Source: CAMFTQ01 sp051881615 (GTDB lineage Bacteria > Bacillota > Clostridia > Oscillospirales > Acutalibacteraceae). From it: DNA of 64,000 nt. Below the pieces are notes generated by a model, which had not been told where the DNA came from, searched no databases, and saw only the letters and a list, made by a program, of their open reading frames with translations. A program made the translations under genes and the position numbers. Location: NCBI GenBank assembly GCA_051881615.1, contig JBJEQF010000024.1, forward strand, positions 42,411-106,410. Reading direction: 5' to 3'. Positions 16,208 to 25,314 of the stretch are shown in pieces (within the stretch, counting starts at the first letter, position 1; each line of letters begins with the position of its first letter).

Positions 16208-17712
16208 TACTCTATACCAAGAACAGAAAGCACGTATTCGGGCATTTTGTCAACCTCTGTTACGTTATTAAAGCGAGCCTTCCTATCCTTTAAAGAAGAA
16301 AGCGGAGTCGGGATTGGTGCACCTGTTACAGCGTTTAGCTTATCAACCATCTCAAACTCATCTGTCGGAAGAGCGTCATCGCTTACTGCTTCAAGCACAG
16401 CCTTAGAGAATTTGTAGGGGCTTGCGGTTGAAGCGATAACAGCAGGTGTTGTATCCTTAGTTTCTTCAACATATTTATCGTAAACATTGACAGCAACAGC
16501 TGTGTGAGTGTCGCACAGGTAATGCGTCTGCTCGTAGAGAGATTTAATAGTAGCCTTTGTTTCCTCGTCACTGCAGCAGTTGCCGTAGAAATAGCTGTTA
16601 ATCTGCGCTTTCACATCTTCGTCAACAGTATAAACACCCTCTGATTTTAATGTGTTCATCCACAGCTTTGTTTTTGCATCGTCACAGCCGGCAAACTTAT
16701 AAAGCAAGCGTTCAAGATTGCTTGATACAAGAATATCCATTGACGGTGAAACAGTAGTATAGAACCTTCTGTTCTTGTCGTATGTGCCTGTTCTGATGAA
16801 ATCGGTGAGAACATTGTTTGAGTTTGACGCACAAATAAACTTGTTTACAGGCATACCCATACACATAGCGTAGTAGGAAGCAAGGATATTACCGAAGTTG
16901 CCTGTCGGTACAACGATATTTATTTTGTCACCGAAATTGATTTTACCGCTGTTAGCCATATCGCAGTATGCTGAAATGTAGTAAACAATCTGCGGTAAAA
17001 GTCTGCCCCAGTTGATTGAGTTTGCACTTGAGAAGAGCATATTGTTTTCACTGAGCTTTTCGGTCATTTCTGCTGTGTTAAAGATTTTCTTAACGCCTGT
17101 CTGAGCATCGTCAAAGTTGCCCTTGATTGCACAAACATTTACATTGTCGCCAAGCTGGGTGTTCATCTGATGCTTTTGCATAGGACTTACACCGTCAACA
17201 GGATAGAATACGATGATTTTTGTATGGTCAACATCCTTAAAGCCTTCAAGAGCAGCCTTACCTGTGTCACCTGAAGTTGCAACAAGAATAACAGCGTCCT
17301 TGCCGTCATATGTTTTCTTTAACGATTTTGTAAGTAAATGCGGAAGAACCTGCAAAGCCATATCCTTGAATGCACAGGTCGGTCCGTGCCAAAGCTCCAT
17401 AATGTTGAGCTGTTTTCCGTTGTAATCCCTTGTTTCAATCGGAGCCGGGTTTGTGCTGCCGAATTTTTCTGCCGTGTACGCACTGTCAACGCACTGCGCA
17501 ATTTCCTCAGCCGTAAAATCTGACAGATAATCTCCCATTATCTTTTTTGCTCTGCCGTTGTAATCAAGCTTTGCAAGCTCCTTAAAGGTTTCCATATCAT
17601 ACTGTGGAAAGCTCTGCGGTACAAACAGACCGCCGTCCTTAGAAATACCCTGAGCTATCGCCTGTGCGGCAGATACTACTTCGTTTTTGTTTTCTGTACT
17701 GTTATATAACAT
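16207..17712 (-). CDS. thrC: Threonine synthase
   Basis: ThrC converts O-phospho-L-homoserine to L-threonine with pyridoxal phosphate. The N-terminal segment has the long-type signature (AIAQGISKDGGLFVPQSFP). The PLP lysine is in GPTCAFKDMALQVLP, followed by ILVATSGDTGKAALEG, the phosphate-binding motif. The length of 501 residues matches the longer, E. coli/yeast-like subclass. ATG at 17712 is chosen because GAAAGGG stands upstream; a GTG at 17721 adds three codons. It overlaps the downstream phosphoesterase gene by one base. Confidence 0.96.
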   Translation of the reverse strand: MLYNSTENKNEVVSAAQAIAQGISKDGGLFVPQSFPQYDMETFKELAKLDYNGRAKKIMGDYLSDFTAEEIAQCVDSAYTAEKFGSTNPAPIETRDYNGKQLNIMELWHGPTCAFKDMALQVLPHLLTKSLKKTYDGKDAVILVATSGDTGKAALEGFKDVDHTKIIVFYPVDGVSPMQKHQMNTQLGDNVNVCAIKGNFDDAQTGVKKIFNTAEMTEKLSENNMLFSSANSINWGRLLPQIVYYISAYCDMANSGKINFGDKINIVVPTGNFGNILASYYAMCMGMPVNKFICASNSNNVLTDFIRTGTYDKNRRFYTTVSPSMDILVSSNLERLLYKFAGCDDAKTKLWMNTLKSEGVYTVDEDVKAQINSYFYGNCCSDEETKATIKSLYEQTHYLCDTHTAVAVNVYDKYVEETKDTTPAVIASTASPYKFSKAVLEAVSDDALPTDEFEMVDKLNAVTGAPIPTPLSSLKDRKARFNNVTEVDKMPEYVLSVLGIE

Positions 17713-17765
17713 TCTAAACACCCTTTCAGCGTTTTAATACATTCCTAGGTATTTTACAACAATTT

Positions 17766-18692
17766 TTATGAATTGTCAAAGTTTTCGCAAAAATAATAGC
17801 CGTTTTCGTAAAAAATCTTATTCACTACACTCTCTTTATACCCATTTTTAAGAAAAAGCTCGTATAAATCATACATTCTTTCTATTCCGCTTATATCCTC
17901 GGGCAAATCTGCACCGTCAAAATCAGAGCCTAAGCAGATTGTATTTTCTCCGCCCAAGGACAAAAAATGATCGGCGTGTTTTATAATATCGTACATAGAC
18001 GCCTTTGAGCAGTCGCCGTTTAAGAACTCCTTATAAAAGTTTAGTCCTACAATTCCGCCTGAATTTTTAATTATCTGAAATTGCTCGTCTGTTAAGTTTC
18101 TCGGATGGTTTGTAATACTGCGAGAATTAGAATGTGTTGCTACAATAGGCTTCGTGATGATTTCAGCCGTATCGTAAAAGAGTCGGTCGCTTGCGTGTGA
18201 TAAATCTATAAATATATTATTTTTCTCAAGCTCAATAACGGCTTTTCTTCCGAAATCGGTCAGGCCCTTTGGGTTATCGACAAGACAGCCGTCGCCAAGC
18301 TCGTTTTTGCCGTTCCATGTAAGCGTTACAAATTTAACTCCGAATTCCTTTAAAAGCGAAACATTTTTAATATCTCCTGCTAGGGCTGCACCGCCCTCAA
18401 CGGTAAAAATGAATGACGCTTTTTTATCGGATTTAAAATCGTCTTTTGATTTTATTATGTTAATATCATAACTCTTGCTCTCATATTTCAGCTTACTGTA
18501 TGCGTTTTTTAAAAGCTCTAAAGCCTTGCTTCCTCTTAATTCATCGGGAATCCAGATAGCCATACACTGTATCCATCTGTCATAGGCTTTGCCCCTGTCA
18601 ACAGATATGTGAAAGCCTGTTTTTTCATTTAACGTTTTATTTTCTGTCAGTGCTTTATATAGGGTATCACAATGAAAATCAAAAAGGCGCAT
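17766..18692 (-). CDS. Membrane-dipeptidase-like peptidase, M19 family
   Basis: M19 enzymes are zinc-dependent dipeptidases related to renal dipeptidase. Visible metal ligands and motifs are FDFHCDTL at the N-terminus, FTVEGGAAL, ATHSNSRSI with NHPRNLTD, and LGSDFDGAD. No signal peptide is seen, so it is probably cytosolic. ATG at 18692 is chosen because AGGAGGGTGA precedes it; a longer open frame to 18761 runs into the yraN gene. The start lies inside the 3' end of the yraN-like gene, giving a 14-base overlap. The product is 308 residues, normal for bacterial members. Confidence 0.92.
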   Translation of the reverse strand: MRLFDFHCDTLYKALTENKTLNEKTGFHISVDRGKAYDRWIQCMAIWIPDELRGSKALELLKNAYSKLKYESKSYDINIIKSKDDFKSDKKASFIFTVEGGAALAGDIKNVSLLKEFGVKFVTLTWNGKNELGDGCLVDNPKGLTDFGRKAVIELEKNNIFIDLSHASDRLFYDTAEIITKPIVATHSNSRSITNHPRNLTDEQFQIIKNSGGIVGLNFYKEFLNGDCSKASMYDIIKHADHFLSLGGENTICLGSDFDGADLPEDISGIERMYDLYELFLKNGYKESVVNKIFYENGYYFCENFDNS

Positions 18693-19071
18693 AGTCACCC
18701 TCCTGTATAAAGGCGTTTGGAATATGACGTACAAAAACGTGGTTTTTGTTTTGCATGTCATACAGCACCTCCACTACATCAAAGCGAGGCTGCTTAATGA
18801 TTTTATGCTCACGAAGAAAGAAAAATGCAGTTGTAATCAGCTTCCTTTGCTTTTCACGATTTACGGCAAGTATAGGTCTTTCGGAAGAATTTATACTGCG
18901 CGTTTTGACCTCTGTAAAAGCTATATACTTTTCGTCCTCAGCAATTATATCGACTTCACCGTATTTTGTGCGGTAATTTCTATCAGCCACTGTGTATCCT
19001 TTATTTTGCAGATATTTTGCCGCACAACGCTCGCCAAACTGTCCTACTTCTTTTTTGCAGGTTTTCAGCAT
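18679..19071 (-). CDS. YraN/UPF0102 family nuclease-like protein
   Basis: This is a 130-residue member of the UPF0102 family, an endonuclease-fold protein commonly beside rnhB. The family start GERCAAKYLQNKGYTV is followed by the PD-(D/E)XK-like core, GEVDIIAEDEKYIAFTEVKTR, where Asp, Glu and Lys are in place. Biochemical function is not established for most members. It starts one base after the end of rnhB, so rnhB and this gene are almost certainly in one transcript. Confidence 0.9.
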   Translation of the reverse strand: MLKTCKKEVGQFGERCAAKYLQNKGYTVADRNYRTKYGEVDIIAEDEKYIAFTEVKTRSINSSERPILAVNREKQRKLITTAFFFLREHKIIKQPRFDVVEVLYDMQNKNHVFVRHIPNAFIQEGDYAPF

Positions 19072-19072
19072 A

Positions 19073-19684
19073 TCACTTCTGCTCCTTTCTTATAATTTTT
19101 TTCAAAAAGGTTCTTCTGTGAATGGGACAAGGCCCGAATTCTGAAATCAATTCTCTGTGCAGAGCCGTTCCGTAACCCTTATGCTTTTCAAAGCAATACT
19201 GAGGGTACTGCTTTGAAAACTCTATCATCAGCCTATCACGTGTGACCTTTGCAAGAATAGACGCACAGGCTATTGACATAGACTTGGCATCACCTTTGAT
19301 TATGTACTGTGCAGGTACTGAAAGCGGCGGTATTTTGTTGCCGTCAATCATTGCAAAATCGGCAGGAATATCAAGACCCTCTACTGCTCTTTTCATAGCA
19401 AGCATAGTAGCGTTAAGGATATTTATTTCATCTATTTCCTCAACTGTAGCAAAGGCTATAGAGTAAGACAAAGCTGTTGATTTTATAACTTCAAACAGCT
19501 CCTCACGCTTTTTTTCAGAGAGCTTTTTCGAGTCGTTTACACCCTCTATAACGGTGTTTTGCGGTAAAATCACTGCAGCGGCGCATACAGGACCTGCAAG
19601 CGGACCTCTGCCTGCTTCATCAACACCGCAAACAGAGGTAAATCCCTGTGAAATTACGGCATTTTCATAATCAAGCCAACTCAT
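19073..19684 (-). CDS. rnhB: Ribonuclease HII
   Basis: RNase HII cuts the RNA strand of RNA-DNA hybrids and removes single misincorporated ribonucleotides. The Asp-Glu pair of the active site is in CGVDEAGRGPLAGPV, the third Asp in FAMIDGNK and the fourth near SILAKVTRD. ATG 19684 is preferred to ATG 19693 because AAAAGGA directly abuts the latter but is nine bases from the former. The length of 203 residues is typical. It lies downstream of rbgA with a 15-base gap, a frequent Firmicutes pairing. Confidence 0.96.
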   Translation of the reverse strand: MSWLDYENAVISQGFTSVCGVDEAGRGPLAGPVCAAAVILPQNTVIEGVNDSKKLSEKKREELFEVIKSTALSYSIAFATVEEIDEINILNATMLAMKRAVEGLDIPADFAMIDGNKIPPLSVPAQYIIKGDAKSMSIACASILAKVTRDRLMIEFSKQYPQYCFEKHKGYGTALHRELISEFGPCPIHRRTFLKKIIRKEQK

Positions 19685-19699
19685 AAAGCTCATTCCTTT

Positions 19700-20572
19700 T
19701 TATAAATCTTTCGGTAATTCAAGTGTTATTCTGCCAAGCTTAGCACTGCGGAATTCATCAAGAATGGTAATTGCGGCACGTTCTGTATTAACCTCGCCGC
19801 CTGAAATAAGCATACCGCGCTTTTTTCCTACAAGCTGTAAAAGCTCGTAGCCTGTTAAACCTTCTGTATCGGAGGGTGTTATCTTAAATCTTTCAAAAAA
19901 TTCTGTTGGCTTTATGGTGTTGAGCAGCTCAAGAAGTCTTACGGCTAACAGCTCAATATCCATAATCTGATCCTTTACAGCACCTGTAAAGGCAAGTCGC
20001 TCGCCGACTGTCTGATCGTCAAATTTCGGCCATAAAACTCCGGGAGTGTCTAAAAGCTCAAAGCCCTTTGAAATTGTATACCACTGATTGCCTCTTGTAA
20101 CTCCCGGTCTGTCCTCAACCTTTGCTTTGTTCTGCTTTGAAATACGGTTGATGAACGAAGACTTGCCTACATTCGGAATACCTACAATCATAGTTCTGAT
20201 GCAGGGGTTTACCATTCCCTTGCTTTTCCACTGCTCAATTTTATCCGAGAGAACGCTCTTTACAGCCGGCATAAAGCTGTTGAGTCCTTTGCCGCTTTTG
20301 CAGTCAACGGCTATTGCAGGTATGTTTTGTTTTTTATAATATTCAATCCAGCTCTGAGTAGCACTTTGATTTGCCATATCGCACTTGTTCAAAAGAATTA
20401 CTCTCGGCTTATTCTGAATAAGCTGTGACAGGTCGGGGTTACGACTGCTTATCGGAATACGCGCGTCTATTATTTCTGCTACTGCGTCTACGAGCTTTAA
20501 CGACTGCGTTATCTGTCTTTTTGTTTTGGTCATATGACCGGGAAACCACTGTATATTTTGCATTTGACTCAT
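19700..20572 (-). CDS. rbgA: Ribosome biogenesis GTPase RbgA (YlqF)
   Basis: RbgA is a circularly permuted GTPase needed late in 50S assembly. The motif order confirms permutation: G4 LLNKCDM comes first, then G1 GIPNVGKSSFINR, and G3 LDTPGVLWP follows. The N-terminus, IQWFPGHMTKTKRQI, is diagnostic for this family. The C-terminal ANTAR-like RNA-binding domain is present, and 290 residues is normal. It sits between lepB and rnhB in the usual lepB-rbgA-rnhB order. Confidence 0.97.
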   Translation of the reverse strand: MSQMQNIQWFPGHMTKTKRQITQSLKLVDAVAEIIDARIPISSRNPDLSQLIQNKPRVILLNKCDMANQSATQSWIEYYKKQNIPAIAVDCKSGKGLNSFMPAVKSVLSDKIEQWKSKGMVNPCIRTMIVGIPNVGKSSFINRISKQNKAKVEDRPGVTRGNQWYTISKGFELLDTPGVLWPKFDDQTVGERLAFTGAVKDQIMDIELLAVRLLELLNTIKPTEFFERFKITPSDTEGLTGYELLQLVGKKRGMLISGGEVNTERAAITILDEFRSAKLGRITLELPKDL

Positions 20573-20590
20573 ATAATCACCTGAAATAGT

Positions 20591-21178
20591 TTATAATACG
20601 GTAAATCTCGGAAAAATTATAAAGTTTGCCTTTCCGATAATGTCATTTGCAGGAATAAGTCCTACGTTGGAGCTTCGGCTGTCTGCGGAAATCGGTCTGT
20701 TATCTCCCATTACAAAAACCATACCGTTTGGTATAACCTCGGGAATTTCATAAGCTGTGACAGGCTTTGTTGTTGTTCCCTTTATGTACGGCTCATCAAT
20801 TATAATACCGTCGACGTAAACATCACCTGTTGAGTAGTCAATTTTTATACTCTGTCCCTCTGTTGCGATTACTCGCTTAATAATTCTTTTTTGAAGATTT
20901 CCTCCGTGAGCTACAACGACTATATCGCCCGACTGAGGCGTATAAAACATATTTGTCAGAAGTATTTTATCGCCGTCAAAAAGCGTATCATTCATTGAAT
21001 TTCCGTCAACCGTGACAGGTCGAAGAACGAAACAAAGAAAAAACGCAATAAAAGCCAGCGGATACATAATTGTTTTGAACAAATCAAATATGAATACAGT
21101 TTTTTTTGAGTGGCTGTTATCTAAAATAATTCTTTCTCTTTCGCTTTCATCAATGATATTATTCTCATTTTTATTCAA
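20591..21178 (-). CDS. lepB: Signal peptidase I
   Basis: Signal peptidase I cuts signal peptides from exported proteins on the outer face of the membrane. One transmembrane segment (IMYPLAFIAFFLCFVL) precedes the catalytic Ser in VDGNSMNDTL. The Lys of the Ser-Lys dyad is in LQKRIIKRVIA, and the GDNRPISADSR box is present. The start is uncertain. AAGGAAG sits seven bases before TTG at 21178, whereas the ATG at 21205 lacks a ribosome site, so I prefer the TTG. The product would be 195 residues. Confidence 0.93.
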   Translation of the reverse strand: MNKNENNIIDESERERIILDNSHSKKTVFIFDLFKTIMYPLAFIAFFLCFVLRPVTVDGNSMNDTLFDGDKILLTNMFYTPQSGDIVVVAHGGNLQKRIIKRVIATEGQSIKIDYSTGDVYVDGIIIDEPYIKGTTTKPVTAYEIPEVIPNGMVFVMGDNRPISADSRSSNVGLIPANDIIGKANFIIFPRFTVL

Positions 21179-21390
21179 AACTTCTCTTCCTTTCATTACA
21201 GTCATATATACTGCAATTTACAGCAGTGATAATAAATGTAAACAATATATTTAATTTTATTATAAAGCAAATGATGTTCTATTACAAGCAAAAAATGTAT
21301 CTTTTTTAACGTTTTTATTGATTTTCAGCGTTTTATTAAAATTTTATCAAACAGTATCAATCGGTAATTCAAGTTTTATTTCGTAAATCG

Positions 21391-21419
21391 TTGCATTTTT
21401 TACAGATTTATGTTATATT
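21391..21419 (+). promoter_or_regulatory. Promoter of the flavodiiron gene
   Basis: TTGCAT at 21391-21396 and TATATT at 21414-21419 are 17 bases apart and end 40 bases before the ATG. They form a good sigma-A-type promoter in the 280-base divergent gap between lepB and the flavodiiron gene. The rest of the gap is AT-rich and shows no other feature to me. Confidence 0.6.
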
Positions 21420-21458
21420 TTTTTTGTAAAAATTTGATTTGAATAATCGGAGGTTAAA

Positions 21459-22625
21459 ATGAAGGACGTAACAATTTCACCAAACGTTTTATATGTTGGC
21501 TGTGACGATAAAACTATCGATTTGTTTGAAAGTCAGTATGTTGTTCCAAACGGTGTTTCCTACAATTCTTATGTGATTATGGACGAAAAAATCACTGTTA
21601 TGGATACTGTTGACAAAAGGGCAACACAGCAGTGGCTTCAGAATTTAGAGAAAGCTCTTGACGGCAAAGCTCCCTCATATCTTGTAGTTTCTCACTTAGA
21701 GCCTGACCATGCAGGAAATGTGCAGGTTCTTGCTGAAAAGTATCCGCAGATGCGGATTGTCGGCAACGCTAAGACATTTGATATGATGAAGCAGTTTTTT
21801 GATATTGATTTGTCAGACCGTCAGATTACCGTAAAAGAGGGCGACACTCTTTCTTTAGGCTCGCACACCTTGCAGTTCTTTATGGCTCCTATGGTTCACT
21901 GGCCTGAGGTTATGGTGGCGTATGAGCGCAGCGAGAAAATTCTGTTTTCTGCCGACGGCTTTGGCAAGTTCGGTGCGCTTGACACTGACGAGGACTGGGC
22001 TTGTGAAGCAAGACGCTACTACTTTAACATTGTAGGCAAGTACGGTATGCAGGTTCAGGCATTACTCAAAAAGGCATCAACGCTTGACATCAGGACTATC
22101 TGTCCGTTGCACGGTCCTATCCTTAAAGAGGATTTAGGCTACTACATAAACAAGTACGCTGTATGGAGCAGCTACGAGCCTGAGGACGAGGGTGTGCTTG
22201 TAGCGTACGCTTCAATTCACGGCAACACAAAGGAAGCGGCAATAAAGCTTGCTGAAATCTTGGAGCAAAAGGGTGCTAAAAAGGTTGCAGTTACAGACCT
22301 TGCAAGAGATGATATGGCTGAGGCTGTTGAGGACGCTTTCAGATACAACAAGGTAATCTGCGCTGCTTCTTCATATGACGGCGGAGTGTTCCCTCCTATG
22401 GAAAGATTTTTGCTGACATTACAGCATAAAAATTATCAGAACCGCACAATGGCTATAGTTGAAAACGGCTCTTGGGCGCCGTCGGCAGGAAAATGTATGA
22501 AAGAAATTATATCTTCATTTAAGAACGTTACACTTGTTGAGCCTGTAGTTACTATTAAGTCAACAATGAAAGAAACAGACTTAGAAAAGCTCAGCGAGCT
22601 TGCAGACGCTGTTTTAAGTGAATAA
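21459..22625 (+). CDS. Flavodiiron protein (FprA / A-type flavoprotein)
   Basis: Flavodiiron proteins reduce O2 to water or NO to N2O, protecting anaerobes. The N-terminal metallo-beta-lactamase-like domain carries the diiron ligands HLEPDHAGNVQ, with later His residues in PMVHWPEVM and CPLHGPIL. The C-terminal flavodoxin domain binds FMN (VAYASIHGNTKEAA). The length of 388 residues is standard. It probably works with the rubrerythrin encoded at 42965-43504 as part of the oxidative-stress defence, although the genes are far apart. A clear terminator follows. Confidence 0.95.
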   Translation: MKDVTISPNVLYVGCDDKTIDLFESQYVVPNGVSYNSYVIMDEKITVMDTVDKRATQQWLQNLEKALDGKAPSYLVVSHLEPDHAGNVQVLAEKYPQMRIVGNAKTFDMMKQFFDIDLSDRQITVKEGDTLSLGSHTLQFFMAPMVHWPEVMVAYERSEKILFSADGFGKFGALDTDEDWACEARRYYFNIVGKYGMQVQALLKKASTLDIRTICPLHGPILKEDLGYYINKYAVWSSYEPEDEGVLVAYASIHGNTKEAAIKLAEILEQKGAKKVAVTDLARDDMAEAVEDAFRYNKVICAASSYDGGVFPPMERFLLTLQHKNYQNRTMAIVENGSWAPSAGKCMKEIISSFKNVTLVEPVVTIKSTMKETDLEKLSELADAVLSE

Positions 22626-22626
22626 T

Positions 22627-22656
22627 AAAAGTGCGTAGGGCGACCTACGCACTTTT
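22627..22656 (+). terminator. Terminator after the flavodiiron gene
   Basis: A perfect stem, GTGCGTAGG with its complement (22631-22639 and 22644-22652), has a 4-base loop and flanking A and T runs. It can act in both directions. Confidence 0.85.
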
Positions 22657-22694
22657 AGTATGATAAATTTTGATATTTTTATGGAGTGATTTAT

Positions 22695-23903
22695 ATGGAT
22701 TTAAACAGTACGCCGTCTGCTAACAGAGTGCATATAGGATTTTTCGGCAAAAGAAATTCGGGTAAATCAAGCCTTGTTAATGCGATTACCGGGCAGGAGC
22801 TTTCTGTTGTATCTGATGTTAAGGGTACCACAACCGACCCTGTTTACAAGGCTATGGAGCTTTTGCCGATGGGGCCTGTTATGATAATCGACACACCCGG
22901 CATTGACGACGAGGGGGAGCTTGGACTTCTGCGTGTAAAAAAAGCAAAACAGGTGCTTGCAAAAACTGATGTGGCTGTGCTTGTGGCTGACGTTAACTCT
23001 CCCCTGTCTGACGTTGAATTTGATTTAATCAGAACCTTTACCGAAAACAACGTGCCGTTTATTGTGGCTTATACAAAGTCCGACCTCTATACGGGCGGTA
23101 AAGAGCTAAAGCAAAACGAGATAATCACCAGTGCAAAAGCAAACGTGGGTATTTTTGAGCTGAAAGAAAAAATTGCTCACCTTGCAACAGACAGCACTAA
23201 AGAAAAGCATCTTGTTGCAGATATGCTTTGCGAGGGTGACGTTGTTGTGCTTGTAACCCCTATTGACTCGGCAGCACCTAAGGGCAGGCTTATTCTTCCT
23301 CAGCAACAGACCATTCGTGATATTCTTGACGCTGACGCTTTGGCTGTTGTGGTAAAGGAGGACAAGCTCAAAGAGGCACTTAAAAGCCTTTCCAAAAAGC
23401 CGAAAATGGTAATCACCGACAGTCAGGTGTTTAAAAGGGTTGCAGCAGACACACCCAAGGATATTTTACTTACCTCGTTTTCAATTTTAATGGCTCGTTA
23501 CAAAGGAGTTCTTGACACTGCGGTTTCGGGTATTACTGCTATTGAAAAGCTTTCCGACGGCGACAAAATTTTGATTGCAGAGGGATGCACACATCACAGG
23601 CAATGCGATGATATAGGTACGGTCAAGCTGCCGAGATGGATTAAAAGCTATACAGAAAAGGACGTTCAGTTTGATTTTTCAAGCGGAACAGGATTTCCCG
23701 AGGATTTATCACAGTACAAAATGATTATACACTGCGGCGGCTGTATGCTAAACGACAGAGAGGTTAATAACAGAATGAATAAAGCCTCACTTCAAGGTGT
23801 ACCCTTTACTAACTACGGCATAGCTATTGCATATATGAACGGAATACTGAAAAGAAGCGTTGAGGTATTTCCTCATTTAAAGGAATTACTTGATAAAATC
23901 TAA
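22695..23903 (+). CDS. hydF: [FeFe]-hydrogenase H-cluster maturation GTPase HydF
   Basis: HydF is the scaffold on which HydE and HydG build the two-iron subcluster of [FeFe] hydrogenase. The N-terminal GTPase domain has G1 GKRNSGKSSL, G3 DTPGIDDEGELG and G4 YTKSD. The C-terminal iron-sulfur ligands appear as the EGCTHH cysteine followed by IHCGGCM (CxxC). ATG 22695 follows GGAGTG and is preferred to GTG 22686. At 402 residues it is the normal length. It implies H2 production by fermentation; no hydrogenase, hydE or hydG gene is in this window. Confidence 0.95.
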   Translation: MDLNSTPSANRVHIGFFGKRNSGKSSLVNAITGQELSVVSDVKGTTTDPVYKAMELLPMGPVMIIDTPGIDDEGELGLLRVKKAKQVLAKTDVAVLVADVNSPLSDVEFDLIRTFTENNVPFIVAYTKSDLYTGGKELKQNEIITSAKANVGIFELKEKIAHLATDSTKEKHLVADMLCEGDVVVLVTPIDSAAPKGRLILPQQQTIRDILDADALAVVVKEDKLKEALKSLSKKPKMVITDSQVFKRVAADTPKDILLTSFSILMARYKGVLDTAVSGITAIEKLSDGDKILIAEGCTHHRQCDDIGTVKLPRWIKSYTEKDVQFDFSSGTGFPEDLSQYKMIIHCGGCMLNDREVNNRMNKASLQGVPFTNYGIAIAYMNGILKRSVEVFPHLKELLDKI

Positions 23904-23919
23904 AATAAAGCAAATGCAA

Positions 23920-23964
23920 AAAAGCCGGGAGATTTGCGGTAAAACCGCTGTTCTCTCGGCTTTT
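23920..23964. terminator. Bidirectional terminator between hydF and the antiporter gene
   Basis: The arms at 23920-23932 and 23952-23964 form a 13-bp stem with one G-U pair, with an inner GCGGT-AAAA-CCGCT hairpin and A/T runs at both ends. The two genes converge here. Confidence 0.8.
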
Positions 23965-24000
23965 AAATTTTTGATTTCGTCACTCGAAAATAAAAAGCTG

Positions 24001-25221
24001 TTATGCTTTACTTATCTCCTTGCTCTTGCTCTTTCTGTCCGAAAAGGCGAGCTTCAGCAAAACAGGTGCAATTATCGTTGTTACAACAACTACTATTACA
24101 ATAGGGCCGAACAGCGACTGGCTCATAAGTCCCATTGACGCACCCTTGTTGGCTACAATCAAAGCTACTTCACCACGTGAAACCATACCGACGCCGATTT
24201 GCAGACTTTCTCTGTTTTTAAACCCGCACAGCCTTGCACCCAGTCCGCAGCCGATAACCTTTGTCAGAATTGCTACAAGCGTTAGCACAATGGCAAACAA
24301 GATTATACTGCCGCCCATATCGGGCAGAACTACCTTTAGTCCTATGCTTGCAAAGAAGATTGGTGAAAGAAGTGTGTAGGAAAGCGTTGAAAAACGTGAC
24401 TCAATATAAACCTTTTTAGTAGTCATACTGATGATAAGGCCTGCAACGTATGCGCCTGTGATATCGGCAACGCCAAAGAAAACCTCAGAGCAGAATGCCA
24501 TTACAAGGCATATAACAAACGCAAGAATTACAAAGCGTCTTAAATCACCCTTGAACCTTGCCATATAGAATTTAAGTCCTTTATAGCAGACGATAATGCA
24601 CAAAGCGCAAAATCCGAAGAAGCCTAAAATCTTTACAAGAACTATCCAGATATTTACACTTGTATCTGCAAGGCTTGAGATAGCTGTAAGTGCGATAATG
24701 CCTAAAATATCGTCAATGATTGCGGCACCTAAGATTGCGCTGCCTGCCTTTGTTTTAAGCTTGCCCATTTCTCTTAGCGTTTCTACGGTAATGCTTACAG
24801 AGGTTGCGGTAAGTATGACACCTATAAATATATTTTTAAGTAAAAATGTCTGGTCGGTATCTCCGCTTTCAGGTGTGAGCATAAAATGAGAAACGGCAAA
24901 ACCGCCGACAAGAGGAACAAGAACACCGGTTAAAGCGATTATAAAAGACGATTTGCCGCACCGCTTAAGCTCCGTTATGTCAGTTTCAACACCTGCGCTG
25001 AACATCAGCACAACTACGCCAAGCTCTGACAGCATTGTGATAAACTCTGTTTCGTGTAAAACTCCGAGTACGGCAGGACCTAAAATCAAGCCTGCAAGCA
25101 ATGCGCCGACAACCTGCGGCATCTGGAACTTTTTAAAAACAAGTCCCAAAACCTTTGTCGTAAGCAATATAATCGCTATTGCCAGCAGGAAAAAGTACTC
25201 TTCAAACACTTCAAAATCCAT
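24001..25221 (-). CDS. Monovalent cation:proton antiporter, CPA2 family
   Basis: This 406-residue inner-membrane protein has about 12-13 hydrophobic segments and no C-terminal NAD-binding domain, which makes it NapA/KefB-core-like. The two adjacent aspartates in GAAIIDDILGIIAL are the ion-binding pair of electrogenic Na+/H+ antiporters, and TATSVSITVETL is the unwound-helix motif. This suggests Na+ extrusion and pH control; the ion is not proven. ATG 25221 has AAGGAAGT upstream. A small hairpin at 25274-25297 lies between murC and this gene. Confidence 0.88.
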   Translation of the reverse strand: MDFEVFEEYFFLLAIAIILLTTKVLGLVFKKFQMPQVVGALLAGLILGPAVLGVLHETEFITMLSELGVVVLMFSAGVETDITELKRCGKSSFIIALTGVLVPLVGGFAVSHFMLTPESGDTDQTFLLKNIFIGVILTATSVSITVETLREMGKLKTKAGSAILGAAIIDDILGIIALTAISSLADTSVNIWIVLVKILGFFGFCALCIIVCYKGLKFYMARFKGDLRRFVILAFVICLVMAFCSEVFFGVADITGAYVAGLIISMTTKKVYIESRFSTLSYTLLSPIFFASIGLKVVLPDMGGSIILFAIVLTLVAILTKVIGCGLGARLCGFKNRESLQIGVGMVSRGEVALIVANKGASMGLMSQSLFGPIVIVVVVTTIIAPVLLKLAFSDRKSKSKEISKA

Positions 25222-25273
25222 ATTTATTACTTCCTTTTGCAATGCCGTCCCACGGCAAAGTAGTTATATAAAA

Positions 25274-25297
25274 CACAAAGCGTTTGACAGCTTTGTG
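25274..25297 (-). terminator. Hairpin between murC and the antiporter gene
   Basis: CACAAAGC and GCTTTGTG form an 8-bp stem with an 8-base loop in the 93-base gap between the two minus-strand genes. It may terminate or attenuate the murC-side transcript, but a T-run is weak. Confidence 0.4.
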
Positions 25298-25314
25298 AAT
25301 TAAAGCATAAAATC